Assembly: GCF_001640805.2 (NCBI RefSeq) | Contig: NC_066835.1 | Span: forward strand, 1,915,269 to 1,979,268 | Reading direction: 5' to 3' | From: Lates calcarifer | Lineage: Eukaryota; Chordata; Actinopteri; Centropomidae | DNA length: 64,000 nucleotides | Shown here: positions 25,955 to 37,713 of the stretch, piece by piece | Numbering within the stretch: position 1 is the first letter of the stretch | Layout of the letters: every line of letters begins with the position of its first letter | The notes under the pieces: generated by a model | The model's input: only the letters and a program-made list of their open reading frames with translations | Databases searched by the model: none | What the model was told of the DNA's origin: nothing | Translations under genes and position numbers: made by a program

Positions 25955-26135
25955 ACATGCAGGTTAATTGGTGACTAAATTGTCTGTAGGTGTGAATATG
26001 ACTGTGAATGGTTGTTTGTCTCTATGTGTTGACCCTGTGATGGACTGGTGATCTGTACAGGGTGTACCCCACCTCTCGCCCAATGACAGCTGGGCAACCC
26101 CTAACGGGTAAGTGATATAGATAATGGATGGATGG
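25955..26135 (+). repeat. tRNA-derived SINE, 5'-truncated copy
   Basis: The 3' body is recognisable by order: catgcaggttaattgg, gtgtgaatatgactgtgaa, tggttgtttgtctctatg, acagggtgtaccccacctc, and a closing (GGAT)n-like tail ataatggatggatgg. The tRNA-like head with A and B boxes is missing. It is the same family as the copies at 53436, 59778 and 62462. Such copies move with the help of a LINE; this one is inert. Confidence 0.8.
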
Positions 26136-27742
26136 AATTCTGTGTTAAAGATTATCCCATAATATGCAGGTTTGCACATACAGTTTTCACAGTAATTCAC
26201 AGATTCCAAATTATTAATTTCAAAGAGAGCACAAAGTTACCCCTAACAGCACTTAAATCTCACTTCATAATCTTAGAAAAGCAAACCTTTCCACAATTAA
26301 ATGAGGCAATTTTTCTGAGTAATAATGAGATACTATAATCATTTACATACAAATGAAAGATTGACCAAGATGTGAAAATAAGTCTATGGCTGACATTTAG
26401 AATGAAAAATAGGAAATTTATCAATTACGAAGCCATAATTGCTTGGCAAGGAGGAATACCTCCTCCCCCTATTGATTTAGTTTGAAAGGTTCCTTCATAT
26501 TGACAAATCCAGGCAGGCGGAGCAGTGTTCCAGCCACTTCAGGGGTGTCATCCATCTCCCGCTGTAAGTCGTCCAGCAAACCTCACGCGTTAATGCTCAT
26601 TTAAATGGGACCAAAATCATCTATCAAGACAAATGGTCTATTCAGACGTAGTGTAGCATCAGCAGCACCAGGCAGTCTGCAACAATATGGAACTGGAGCA
26701 AGAACATCACAGAAGAATTTTCAAGTAAAATCAGGCTGGACAATAATCCCTTCCATTTTAAGAGCTATGATCTTAATTAGAAATTACATAAATGTCTTAG
26801 CAAGCTGAAGGAGGTGAATGTGGCAGTCTGCGACTTGATTTTAGCAAATTTATTCAGCTGTCGCTAATTTTCTGACAACTATAACAGTTTGGTGGTGGGT
26901 GTAAGAAGGCAGATGGAGATGTTGGAAACTTATATTACGCTAACATATCATTATTAGATGTACTCACACTGCAAAGCAGAGCTGTCCTGCTTATCCTTCT
27001 TCTGTTTTATTATACTTCCACCAAATTTCTCAGCTCATAACTTTTGTTATTTTAGCTTAGCAATATGGACCAATTTCAAGTATGTCATTGGCATCCCAAA
27101 GTCACAGGTGTGCTATGATTTATTATAGAGATCTGATGTATTGTTTTTATACAACTGAACAAAAAGTTGCAATTTTGTGGCCCTCAGGAAACAATGTAAA
27201 AAGGTGCGTCCAAGAAGATTTTTATGTAATATATAATATAACCTGCAACTCAAGTGCTTTGGCTCAGTTTTACTGCTAGTGCAATCTTATTTTCAGCAAT
27301 CAAGCTCACAAAACCCACTGTAAACTGCTTACTCGACAACAAACAGCTCAACATCCAAAGTCAGCAACTAGCCAGTGAAGGTAGTGGAGCATTTTGCTGC
27401 AAAAGTAGCAAAGATTATTCTTATTCAGTGACAGATTTTTAAGAGACAATTACAAAATATTACTTCCTCCTCTAAGGTGGCCTATGACTAAAGTCAGCCT
27501 TGAATATCCGAACCTTCAAAAATAAGACTCAAGACTGGCTTTCTTAGCACAAGGTCCAGTTATCAGTTGTCATGGAGATAGTTCAGAAAACGTGTGCTAA
27601 GAATTTTTGTCAATCTGCTACTTCCAAATTCAGAGTAATAAACCGAGATTATCATTTAATTCTGACAGAACAGCTGCATTTTTGCTGTGGGACAGAAGCT
27701 AAAAATTACCATCATGATCTTATTGTTTCATTTTATAAAGGT
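26136..27742. other. Unannotated sequence
   Basis: No exon or repeat was recognised. The block 26400-26830 looks non-repetitive and contains TAAT/ATTA clusters; see findings. Confidence 0.4.
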
Positions 27743-27750
27743 ATCACTAT

Positions 27751-28312
27751 TAGGGATGTAATGATATCAAACCTCAGTATCTATACCTCAGTAACATGTC
27801 CACAATACAAGATTTATTGCGATATTCTGAAAAAAGGCAAATGAACACTTGGGAAAAAAATCTGTTTATTGAACAATGAAAGAGGTATTAATTTTAAAGT
27901 ACAAAAAACAGACAGTCGCATTCCCCAATGTGTAGGTAATCGCAGTCTGGCAGTGTCTGTAATATTGTGTCAAAATGCTTCCACATGGCAGATCTAAAAG
28001 ACGCTGGAGTATCCACAATTTCAAAGGCTTCGTCTCTTTCTCCCCTGCTCTGTTCTCCTAGCCTCCAACACTGGCGTCCGCCAGCCTTGCTGTAGATTTG
28101 TAGAGGGAGCGAGTGGAGCACAAAGGATGATGGTCACGCATAGGACAATGGTCTCTGTAGTTCTCATTTCCCGTCACCCTACTCCAGCACGGCTGCAACA
28201 AAACTATAGTTTTGTCCAAAGGACCTATCATTTGTTACTATCCAGGTTCCCAACAGTATTGAGACTTTTGTTATTGCAATATCATGAAATTGACGAGACC
28301 GTTACATCCCTA
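27751..28312. mobile_element. Non-autonomous hAT-type element, 562 bp, with perfect 8-bp target duplication
   Basis: The left end reads TAGGGATGTAATG and the reverse complement of the right end reads TAGGGATGTAACG, so the termini match at 12 of 13 positions. Both sides are flanked by the identical 8-mer ATCACTAT (27743-27750 and 28313-28320). An 8-base target duplication with a TAGGG end is the hallmark of hAT elements. No transposase-like frame is present inside, so it would have needed an autonomous partner. Near each end is a similar ttattgc(g/a)atat word. Internal sequence is otherwise unrecognised. Confidence 0.93.
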
Positions 28313-28320
28313 ATCACTAT

Positions 28321-29234
28321 TAATGTTTCCCTGTAGTGCCTTCAACTGACCGAAATGGAGTGACATTACATTTTTGAGTAAACACTGTGAATTACCATTA
28401 CCCTGGCTTCTAAGCGTGCAGGCTGATCTTGTCAAACCTGCACAGAATTGGTGAATCAAAGTTTACAGAGAAAAGCATGATGGGTAAAAAGCCTGAGAGC
28501 ATATACCAGCTATGACAAATGCAGCTTTGGTGGATACAAATTGAATTGTTCAGACTCAGAGGCTTTGGGCTGGATGGGAAAAAGATCATTGGTTTGTGTT
28601 CCTTTGTCCATCCTTCATAGTGATCCCTGGTAGCCTTCATGCCTTTCTTCACAATGACAACAGCAAAGGCGAAACAGAGGTCACCATCTATCATCTGCTG
28701 CAACATGCAATTAATCAGCATTTTTGTTTGTTTGTGTGTATGTGTGTGTGAGTATGAGAGAATGCTGTAGAGTGATGATGGTGGGAGAGGGAGGTTTATT
28801 TCAATCCTGACTTGATCAATGCACCACATTAAATTTGTCTGACTCAGTGTGAGTAGTGAAAATCGAAGAAACCACAGCAAGGTCAAAAGAGCTTAGTAGC
28901 TTACTACTATATACAACACAACATGCACGCACACGCACACACACACACACACACACACGCACGCACACAGAGGCAGACACTGTCATCGTTCCTCCCCAAG
29001 TCCAGTAAAATGTGTCCACTCTGCCCCTCTGCTGCTTTCTCACTTCGTCAGACTCATGCAGTTAATGAACCTGTGCAGACCTGCTGTTCTCCACCTGTCC
29101 ACAGATGCCCTCAGACTTCCCCACCTGGTTCAGTTACCTGGCTCGCACTTGCACCTGGCCTGCACCATTCCCAGTCACCTGACTCCCTCACTCACCTGCT
29201 CATCTGTTTCCCATTCCCTAATCAACCTAGAGTA
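28321..29234. other. Unannotated sequence
   Basis: Apart from the (CA)n microsatellite at 28925-28969, nothing was recognised. The 158-codon minus-strand frame at 28410-28886 has no family resemblance and is probably chance. Confidence 0.4.
28925..28969. repeat. (AC)n microsatellite, interrupted by G
   Basis: A run of about 22 AC dinucleotides with GC interruptions at both ends. On the minus strand it creates a false run of valine, cysteine and arginine codons. Confidence 0.95.
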
Positions 29235-30280
29235 TAAACTTACCAAGTACTATATTAGAAACACCGTGTTAATACTGGGTTGGGCTGCCCTTTGCTCTTA
29301 AAACAGCCTGAATTCTCTGTGTCATGTATTTCACAAAATGTTGGGAAACCTTCCCTTGAGATTCTGGTCCATGATGACATGATTACATCATTTCTGCAAA
29401 TTTGTTAGGTGCCAATCTCCTGTTCTACCACATCCTAAAGGTGTTCTGCTGGATTCAGATCTTGTGACTAGGGAGGCTATTGTACACTGCACTCACTGTC
29501 ATGTTCAAGAAGCTAGTTTGAGACTCTAGCTTTGTGACATGGTGCATTATGATGCTGGAAGTAGACAGTGGAAGATGGTAAATTGTCATGACAGGATGCA
29601 CATGGTCAGCAACAATACAAAAATAGGCTGTGGTATTCAAACCATTACTGACTGGTATTAAGGGGCCTAGCCCATTACACCACACCATTACACCACCAGC
29701 AGCAGCCTGGACTGTTGACACAAGGCAGGTTGAGTCCATAGATTCATGCTGTTCATTTTAAATTCTGACCCTACCACCTGCATGCCTCAGCAGAAACCCA
29801 GATTCATCAGACCAGGCTACGTGTTTACAATCCTTTTGGTGAACCTGTGTCCACTGCAGCCTCAGATTTCTGCTCTCGGCTGACAGGAGTTGAACTTGGG
29901 GTGGTCTGCTGTTGTGGCCCATCTGCCTCGAGGTTGGATGTGTTGTGCATTCTGAGATGCTTTTCTGCTCTCTGGTTGTAAGAGTGGTTATCTGAGTTAC
30001 TGTAGCCCCTGTCAGTTCCAACTAGTCTGGCCATTCTCCTCTGACCTCTTTCATTATTGAGGCATTTCAATCCACAGAACACCTGTTCACTGGATGTTTT
30101 TTGTTCTTCATACTATTCTGGGTAAAATCTAGAGACTGTTGTGTGTGAAAATCTCAGAAGATCAGCAGTTTCAGAAATGCTCAAACCAACCCAATTCTGA
30201 AGCTCCTATATCTTAAGGATTTTGTGAATTGCACTGCTGACAGATTGTCTGGTAGGATAATTATACTCACTGAGTGTATG
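29235..30280 (-). mobile_element. Tc1-like DNA transposon, family A, copy 2
   Basis: Almost full length on the minus strand. The right end on the plus strand (tactcactgagtgta at 30264-30278) and the left end (actatattagaaacacc at 29252-29268) correspond to the family's terminal regions. On the minus strand several blocks can be read from 30082 down to 29455. These are FCGLKCLN..RGQRRMARLV, then VAWSDESGFLLRHAGGRVRI (first catalytic aspartate), then MVW and AYFCIVADHVHPVM. The part with the second aspartate lies in a shifted frame. It is the best preserved of the three family A copies but still carries frameshifts and stops. Confidence 0.88.
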
Positions 30281-33200
30281 ATCATACATGTTTGCATTAG
30301 TTTATGAATAATTGTCCATATAAAAGGGCTGCCCCACAACAATACTCAACTCTAAAGCTACTAAACATCTATGCATTTTTTGCAGGTACCAGAAAGGCAA
30401 AAACTGTGTTTGACATGTACTTCACCAATGTCCTACAAAACTACTCTGTCACTTTTGATCCTTACATGATTTTCTACCTGCTTGACCAGCATTTGACTTC
30501 ATTACAGTGTACTGTTGTGCAGAGGATTTATACTATTCTGATTCAGATTTGATGTTGTACAGATCTTGTTTATGTCAACTATGTTTATATAACCTGATTC
30601 ATTATTATATCACGATCCATTTCTGTAACTTCATATATCTGTCTTCTGTTGTTCATCCACCAATTTCCTTTTCATATAAATGGTTACATGTGTTTCATTG
30701 TTTATCCTCTGTTTTCCCTCTGTTGCTCACAGAGATCAATAACATTTTACCTAATCATTAGTCACATCAAATCTTACCCAACCGCCTTCCCCCCAAGACA
30801 CAGACTGACGGAAAAACAAATAGAAAGCTAGTGTCTGTTGTCAAAAGCGCCTTTTCTACAGCACACAACAGATCATTGTGCCTTTGGTGCACATGAGTAA
30901 CACATTTCTCCAGGGCCAAATATGAAAGTAACCATTTGTATTCTGTTGGCCGTCCAGTCAGCGATACTCTCTTTTTTCTCCTTTCTTTCTTTGGATGCCT
31001 CAGAGGAGTCCATCGCACTAAAGAGGTGGAAATCAAACTACCATTTGAAAGGCTTCTCATATCCCAGCATCATTTGCTAGATTGGTTCGGCATTGTGAAG
31101 TCCAAAAGCTTTAGTATGGATTTTGCCTGTGAGAAGCCAGCGCTGTCTCTGTGAGATCAAAGCAGCTGAGACCAGATGATCTGTGCAGTGTTTAAGACAG
31201 CTCTGAGGGCCTGCATGACGTGACTGGACTGCCTAGACCAGGTCAGAGGCCTCAGAGGAGGTGATGGATTCCATCAGCCCTGATGTGAGATGGATGAAAT
31301 GCGAAGAGATGGAATTGTGGTGCCTACTGAAGTGTTGAACAGGTGAAAGTGCTTTGAATCTGGTTGGGATTGTAAAGTAACATCTGTATTGAAGCATTTT
31401 ACTAGAGAAGATTATGATGATCAGAAGATGTCCATAACCTGGTTGGGTCAATGCATACAATATTATGTGACATTATTATTATATTGCTGAATATGAATAT
31501 ACATTTTCAACCTCATCTGTTTCAAAACTTGCATTTGGATCCATATTTATTCATGTTAAACTTGCTATAACTTGGCTGGTCTAGTTTCTGCATCATTTCT
31601 CTACACGTTGATTCACTGTAAACCACTTTAAAGAAAAAAAACTTCTGGGCTTGTCCTGAAGCAATTGAAGAAGAGTGAAGGCTGCCTGCATGCCTTAAGG
31701 TAACAATCTCTCACAGTAGCATTATGATAGCCTTAATTGGCTCATTTGATGACATGTCAAGGTTGTCACTGTTAATTAGCCTGGCCAGGTTGAGTTGTTT
31801 TGAAGTAGCAAACACTAGCTATCACAACGTAGAGTTTAATTTCCTCAGAGTCTAACCATTACCATTACCATTGCCGACAATGACTCTCCAAGTGCCAACT
31901 TAATGTTAACATTAACTCCTGATGCTAAAATAATATTAACAAGGCTAATATGGTCATATCCACTATGTAGTTACATTGCTTTTGTATTTGTTCTGGAACA
32001 TGAGACAAATTTAGAGACAATGATGTACACATTTATCTAAAATGGACATACAATAATTACGACGCAGTTAAAGGAAATGCTTGTGACAGTAGTCAAATTA
32101 TGTCGCTTGAGAATGGGACAAATGCAAAGCTCACTGAAAACAATAGAAGTTAAACTGGAATTACCTTGTGATTATGTTTCTTTTAGTTGTAGCGGTTGTT
32201 AAATCCATATAAATGTTACTTCTCAGCAATGTCTTTTGGCCAAACAGCAGGAGCTGTGAGCAGCAAAAACCCAGTATCTTAACCCTGATATATGGTAACT
32301 GGCTTGTTTGAGAAAACAGAGAGAGGTGCAGTCAAAGGTTCAGGTAGGCAGCTTATCAAGACCTGAACCATTATACAGACACCGATTCAGCATATAAATG
32401 GACATATAAAAAGCATCACAGCATGACCACATATAGATTAGAATGAACACACTTGTTTTTCTGAGGGTAAAGTTAAAAAAACATTTGACAACAATCTAGT
32501 CCAATTCACATAATTCACGTAATCATTACCATCAACAACCCTTACTGGAAATTATTTCCAGATGTGTTTCTTTTTTTTTTTTTTGCTCCATTGAAGGGTG
32601 CTTCTACAGAACAAGTAATCTTTCCTATGATGGTAATCATGTTTACAGTGACTGCATCAGATATAATTCCAGTTTTTCCTGACAAGAAAATAGTTATTTG
32701 TCATGTTTAGATATCACATGTAGACCATCAACCCCAATTCTGACCTGAGGGAATGAATGGTTATAGAGCAGCACTGAGAGCTCAACACAGACGTGATGAA
32801 AGAAAGATCTCCCCGTCCTCAGTTTATTCTAAAAAATTGGCAGGAATGTCAGGAATGTCTCCCCTGGGCCAGAAATGTGTATTTATAGTGACTGAAATGA
32901 CCAAGTTAATTAACATCCCAGTTCTTTTTTGCTTTCCCCTCTCGTGAATATCAAACTAAATTTGAAATGAAAAAAAGTGTAATGATGCTCGTGTGAAATC
33001 ATCAGACACAAACCTGTGGTATTTTAGTGCTGATAATATTCCCCTCTTTTTTATCTGGATTTAACAACTTTTAAGACTTTTTTAAGCTCTTTGGGCAGAC
33101 CTTAGATATTCTCTCACGTTAGTTAATTAAGCTCAGTTTGACTTCCTTCCTTTCAATCTTTCAAACTTTACATTTTATATGGATGTGGAAAACCCTGCAT

Positions 33201-33290
33201 TATAATTCCACACATATGCAAATTAGCACATGATATGTTGTGATGTTTCATGCAGACTATTGCTATCTCTACTGGTAATTATACTTAACA
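30281..33290. other. Unannotated sequence
   Basis: No gene or known repeat was seen. A T-run of 14 lies at 32571-32584, and a short ACCATT tandem lies at about 31854-31872. Confidence 0.4.
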
Positions 33291-33294
33291 GTGT

Positions 33295-33700
33295 TTCGAG
33301 TCAGGACCTGCTTAGCCTATACTGGAGGCAAGGGAGAGACAGCTAGCCTGGTTCTGTCTAAAGTAAGAAAGTAGGAATGAAGAAGAGTGTTTGCATTTAA
33401 ACATGGATTGCAGGTTTCAAACCTCTAGGAATAAGTTGGCTCTATAACTGTTTTATGAAGGAGGAAGCTGATCAGAGGCATTTGTCGTTGCTCAAGGATG
33501 CACACAGTATATTTTAGCAAGAAACATTGCATATAAACATAAGATCTGTTTCATGGAATCTCCATAGGACACCCAGGAAACAGTTGCCAACAATAGCTGG
33601 AGTCAGGATGTGTCTAGCCTAGCTTATCATAAAAACTGGAAGCAGAGGGAAACAGATGACTTGGATCTGTTTTAAGCTTGAAAAAAAAAAAAAAACACCC
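33295..33700. repeat. Dispersed fish repeat with the 'ACTGGAAGCAGAGGGAAACAG' word, two partial units
   Basis: Two places carry the same recognisable segment. At 33310-33365 it reads gcttagcctatactggaggc, gggagagacagctagcctgg and ttctgtctaaagtaa. At 33615-33675 it reads cctagcttatcataaaaact, ggaagcagagggaaacag and ggatctgtttt. This is a high-copy fish repeat of unknown class. The sequence between (for example ggaaacagttgccaac) may be the middle of the same repeat. Confidence 0.5.
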
Positions 33701-34245
33701 CAGCAGAATTTCAAGGCAACTGTTACAACAATAGCCCACATTTAGCAGGTTAGTTACAATGGGATAAGTTTTTGATGAGCATTTTAAGCACCAGGTGATT
33801 GAAACAAGAATTCATTTAGTTCTCACGCGGTCAGACTGCTCCATGTTAGCTGTCAGAGAGGAACCTGAAGCTACACAGGACTGACTAACTGAGAGGACTA
33901 TGGTCCAGCCTACTGGAATCCTAACAGGAAGAGGGAGGGAAGATGAGCAGGTTTGAGGAGGAAAGGGTAGAGCACAGAGTCATGACCTTGCTTTGAACCC
34001 GCATTTCTGCTAACTTCCCAAAAATGACCTCTGGAATGCCTTGCATACGGGGCATAAATAACCCTGAATGACAGTTAAATACCAGGATGACACTTGTTGA
34101 TACAGCACTCCCTCTGCTTGTCTTCATTGAGGAGGATTTTCAGGAACATATTGAATGGCTCTGGCTCCAGAAGCTGAGAATCAGAATAGGATTTTCACAC
34201 CCCTTCCATCTCCCCCTCCCTTCTTATTACTGTCGGCTCTGAGAA

Positions 34246-34300
34246 GCGGGGGGGGCGAGATGCCAGGAACCCAACCCACCCCCCATCCCCCATCCCTCCC
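34246..34300 (-). other. G-run array (on the minus strand), possible G-quadruplex
   Basis: On the plus strand a G8 run at 34248-34255 is followed by C-runs at 34274-34299 (ccc, cccccc, ccccc, ccc, ccc with 1-2 base gaps). The minus strand therefore has five closely spaced G-runs, enough for a G-quadruplex. Confidence 0.5.
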
Positions 34301-34574
34301 TCACCAGACACAGTGGATGGGTACAAACTCTTGGCAGAGTGTGGCAGCGAATTTGCCAAAAGCCACTCTGGCAACCATCGACTGAAGGTTCAGTGAGAGG
34401 TGAATCATCACTCACCAGTAGTAAACACACTGCAAACATACTGCATACTGTACAGCACACACTGCGAGCTACAACTGCAAATATCATCACCTGAAAATCA
34501 TAAAGCAAAATAATGTATAGTATGTTAGGTACAGGATTTTTTTGCCATTTTTAGCCACTCTAGCAGCACTCCTT

Positions 34575-34710
34575 TATGGATGGCAATGTCATCCATCCAC
34601 TTTGGTCCAGACTGAAATATCAACTAACAAATACCGAATGGATTGTCGTGACATTTGGTACAGACAATCTTTTTCAACAGACGATGAGGCCTAGTGACTT
34701 TAGCGATACG
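34575..34710 (+). repeat. Dispersed fish repeat, 'ACTTTGGTCCAGACTGAAAT' family, 5' portion
   Basis: Recognised by atggatggcaatgtc, then ccactttggtccagactgaa, ggattgtcgtgacatttgg, tacagacaat and ctagtgactttagcgat. This is one of the most abundant unclassified repeats in spiny-rayed fish. The other half of the same consensus is present at 41905-42172. Confidence 0.65.
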
Positions 34711-36955
34711 TAGTTTTCATCTGCATACAGTTAGAGTCGTAAAGAGTTATCTTTAGCGACAAGAAGAACAAAGAGCCCTGCAACAGACGGTATGCCCCCC
34801 ACAGAGACTAAAGGATCTGAGACAGCCTAAATCAACAAAGAACCGTGGCAAGTTTTCCAAGATGCTTGGAACAACCTACCTGCCAAGTTCCTTGAACAAC
34901 TGTGTGTAAGTGCACCAGGAAATAAAATAATGGATATTAAATTAAGCTGCCAAATCTCAGCTTTCATTTGAGTGGGTTTACATCAAAATAGAAAGAACTG
35001 TATGGAACGTATAGCCTTTTCAATACACAGTGCCCAAACTGCAAGACTTTAATTGGACACTTGGCTCACACATGGCTCAGAGTTGATTGCATAATTGCTT
35101 TGCCAAAATCAGCAACTGAGTACTTTCTAAAAAAGCAGGAAAACTGGCAAATCACAAATGACCTGGTAGACTGTACAGCAAGTCAGGAATGCTCTAAGGA
35201 GGTAGGTGGACGTTTACCTCACAGGATACACTATGAGATGCAAACTTACCCTTGGTAAGCCTCAAAAATAAAGGATACTAGAGTAAAAACTAGAATGTAA
35301 GACCTTGTTTATGAGTATCTTTTGGGATAAGGTGAAGAGTTTTCCATGGTACAGAATTCAGAGTCTAGTATCATTGCCCTTTCAAGTGTTTGGTATTCAG
35401 AAAGCTGCCGTGCAGCTTGGTATTACACCAGATCAAACTGATGGATTGATTTGGCCATAATAAGTGACTTGCCTCAGCTCACTGCAGAGGAAGAACATGT
35501 AAGCAGCATGAGCATGTTCATCTGTGGGTAACTACACTGTGTGTGTACTTCATCTTCAGGCCGCCTACCTACCTGCATATTAAAAGGTGCCTCAGACCCA
35601 CTGCTGTGTGGGGGGTTTATTTGAACACCATTTTCAAATAATAAAAACCCAGAATGGAAAGAAAGACATTCATTTAAGAAGTGAGGATGAGGCAAAGTGA
35701 AACAGAAGAGGGAGAGAGCCAGATGGGGGTGAAAAAGGAGGCAAAGGAGTGGGAGAAATAGAAATAATGCAGAAAATGGGGGTTTGCCTCTTGTTACAGT
35801 CACCATTAGAACTACTGCAATGCACTTCTCAACCATTATGTCAAATATAAATCCAGATTTCAGAAAGTTTGACAGCAACGTTGCTGCAGTGGAAGGAGAA
35901 CCTCCACCTCTTCTACGTGGAGACAGCAACAACAGCAGGAAAAAGTTCAGCACTGAGCTAGAAAACTGCCTTACAGAAACTTAGATTAGATAGATTGCCT
36001 TGTTGGCCAACTTTATATCTGCAGCATTAAACTGACTGCATGTACTGCATGAGTTGACAATAATATGGTATAATCCACACGCTCTATTAAGGTCTGGGCT
36101 CTGTTTGTGTTAACTGGCTCTGTGTGTTCAGATAGAACTTGTAGAAATTTTAGACACTGTGTGTTAGTAAGTATATAAAGTCAATGTGAGGATAAAAATG
36201 GGTGTGAATAGATGTGCATTCACTGTATATAATGCCAACTGAGGTGAAATGCACCTGCACCAGTTAAAAATATTTCAGCTTGACCAACGTACTCGTTCCA
36301 AAGTTTTAACAATCTACTTCATTAATATAAATAGATGCTAAAAGAGCAAAGAGACTGAAGCAAAAAACAAAAACCTGCAGCTCCTGAGAAGTTCAGTCAA
36401 GAGTATAGCACACATACATGGTTAGTGTATACACGCTAACTTAGAGCTGATGTCTGTATTGTTGGTACAGCGGCTGTTTCAGGTGAAAATTAGGTTTGCA
36501 TTCAGTATGAACATATAGGGTGCATGGGGAGCAGGCAGACCAATTAATTACTACCATGCAATAAAATTACAATGACTACAAGGTTGGCACCACCTGGCAA
36601 GTATACAAAGTTACCTGAATTGACCCGAAACTGACAATCTGCGTCTGCTGACCACTTATCAGCACAGTCAGATGCTAAAAACCAAATAATACTACAGACA
36701 ATCCAGAATTGAATTTTTAAGGAAAACTACTGTACATTAAAAATCGTGTGGAGCTTATACATTAAAGTTAAAAAAAAAAAGTTTGTACCATAAATGATAC
36801 CAAACAAAACTTGAGGATAACCAAACATTTTTTTAAATACATTACATCTGTAGTAGATTTCTTCACATGTCCAGTTTCACCTCAAAATTAAACCAAATTA
36901 TTTTAGGAGGGCAGAGGGACAAAGTAAGTAGTTTAGGAAGTCTCTGAAGAAAGCC
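34711..36955. other. Unannotated sequence
   Basis: No gene or known repeat was recognised. The 159-codon minus-strand frame at 35474-35953 is leucine/serine/phenylalanine-rich and looks like a chance frame. A gattagatagattgcc stretch near 35983 resembles a common retroelement tail. Confidence 0.4.
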
Positions 36956-36959
36956 TCAG

Positions 36960-37330
36960 TTTCCTTGTTTTCTGCATCAGGCCTTGCCGGTGGTGTCTTT
37001 CCTGGTTTTGGCAAAAGAGGTGGCAGAGGGTGGAGCTCACTTAAATACCAAGGCTCAATAGATGGACTACACCTTCAGCTGCCAGCATGGGGGAAAATTT
37101 GTGTCTTTGTAGTAGTGTATATGTCTCCCTCATGTCTTGTTTTGTTAGGTCAATTGGCTGAGTTAATTTTCGAGTAGAGTTTTGCTTGTTGGACCTCTTT
37201 TAACGGGCCCACTTAGTTATCAAAGCTGCATCTTTTCATTCATTTGTATCTTTATGCTTTGGGTGAAATAAAACCCACTTTTTTGAGAAGAAAACCTGTG
37301 TCCCTGTCCTTTGGCTGCTTGGTCTCTAAC
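36960..37330 (+). repeat. Possible retroelement 3' end or solo LTR with poly(A) signal
   Basis: The region ends with tgggtgaaataaaacccac (AATAAA at 37267-37272), then cctgtgtccctgtcctttgg and taacacaaggctat. A poly(A) signal followed 30-40 bases later by such a tail is the layout of fish LTRs that I know. I could not define TG...CA ends or a target duplication, so the class is uncertain. Confidence 0.3.
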
Positions 37331-37354
37331 ACAAGGCTATACCGATAATTTTAA

Positions 37355-37709
37355 CCCTCTCATGCATAAATTACAAAATCCTCATTCAGGTTTTCTGTTT
37401 GTTTTTATAAAGTGTTTTTATTCTTCTTTAGGCATGAAAAAACATTTTTAACTTCATTTTCTTAAAACACAAAAAAATCTAATTGATTTTTAATTCAGTT
37501 TAATAGATTTTTTTGCTGCAGGTCTCCTTCTATAAAAGGGTTAGCAAGATATTCCTGAGCTGCTCAGCAGTTCTGGCCATCCTCTCCATCTCATCTCCAA
37601 TGTCCATTGTGGTGGCTGATGTGCAACATTACCATCAAAACCCGTGAATATACAAGAAAACAGCTTTTTAATAGCTGTCCACTGTAGTGACCACTATGCA
37701 TGAAAGGGT
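37355..37709. mobile_element. piggyBac-type non-autonomous element, 355 bp, flanked by TTAA
   Basis: TTAA stands on both sides (37351-37354 and 37710-37713), the target site of piggyBac elements. The left end reads CCCTCTCATGCATAA. The reverse complement of the right end reads ACCCTTTCATGCATAG, the same inverted repeat with one extra base and two substitutions. Inside is the sequence of a known fish family (gtggctgatgtgcaac, atagctgtccactgtagtga). No transposase frame is present. Confidence 0.85.
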
Positions 37710-37713
37710 TTAA

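Noticed and set aside
28410..28886. 158-codon minus-strand frame
   Set aside because: Includes a TG-rich tract read as HTHTHK. No domain, no splice context and no family resemblance; likely chance.
29825..30082. Two overlapping minus-strand frames as separate genes
   Set aside because: They are frames of the same broken Tc1 transposase.
35474..35953. 159-codon minus-strand frame with a leucine-rich start
   Set aside because: The hydrophobic run comes from purine-rich GAA/AGA sequence on the other strand. No known family.
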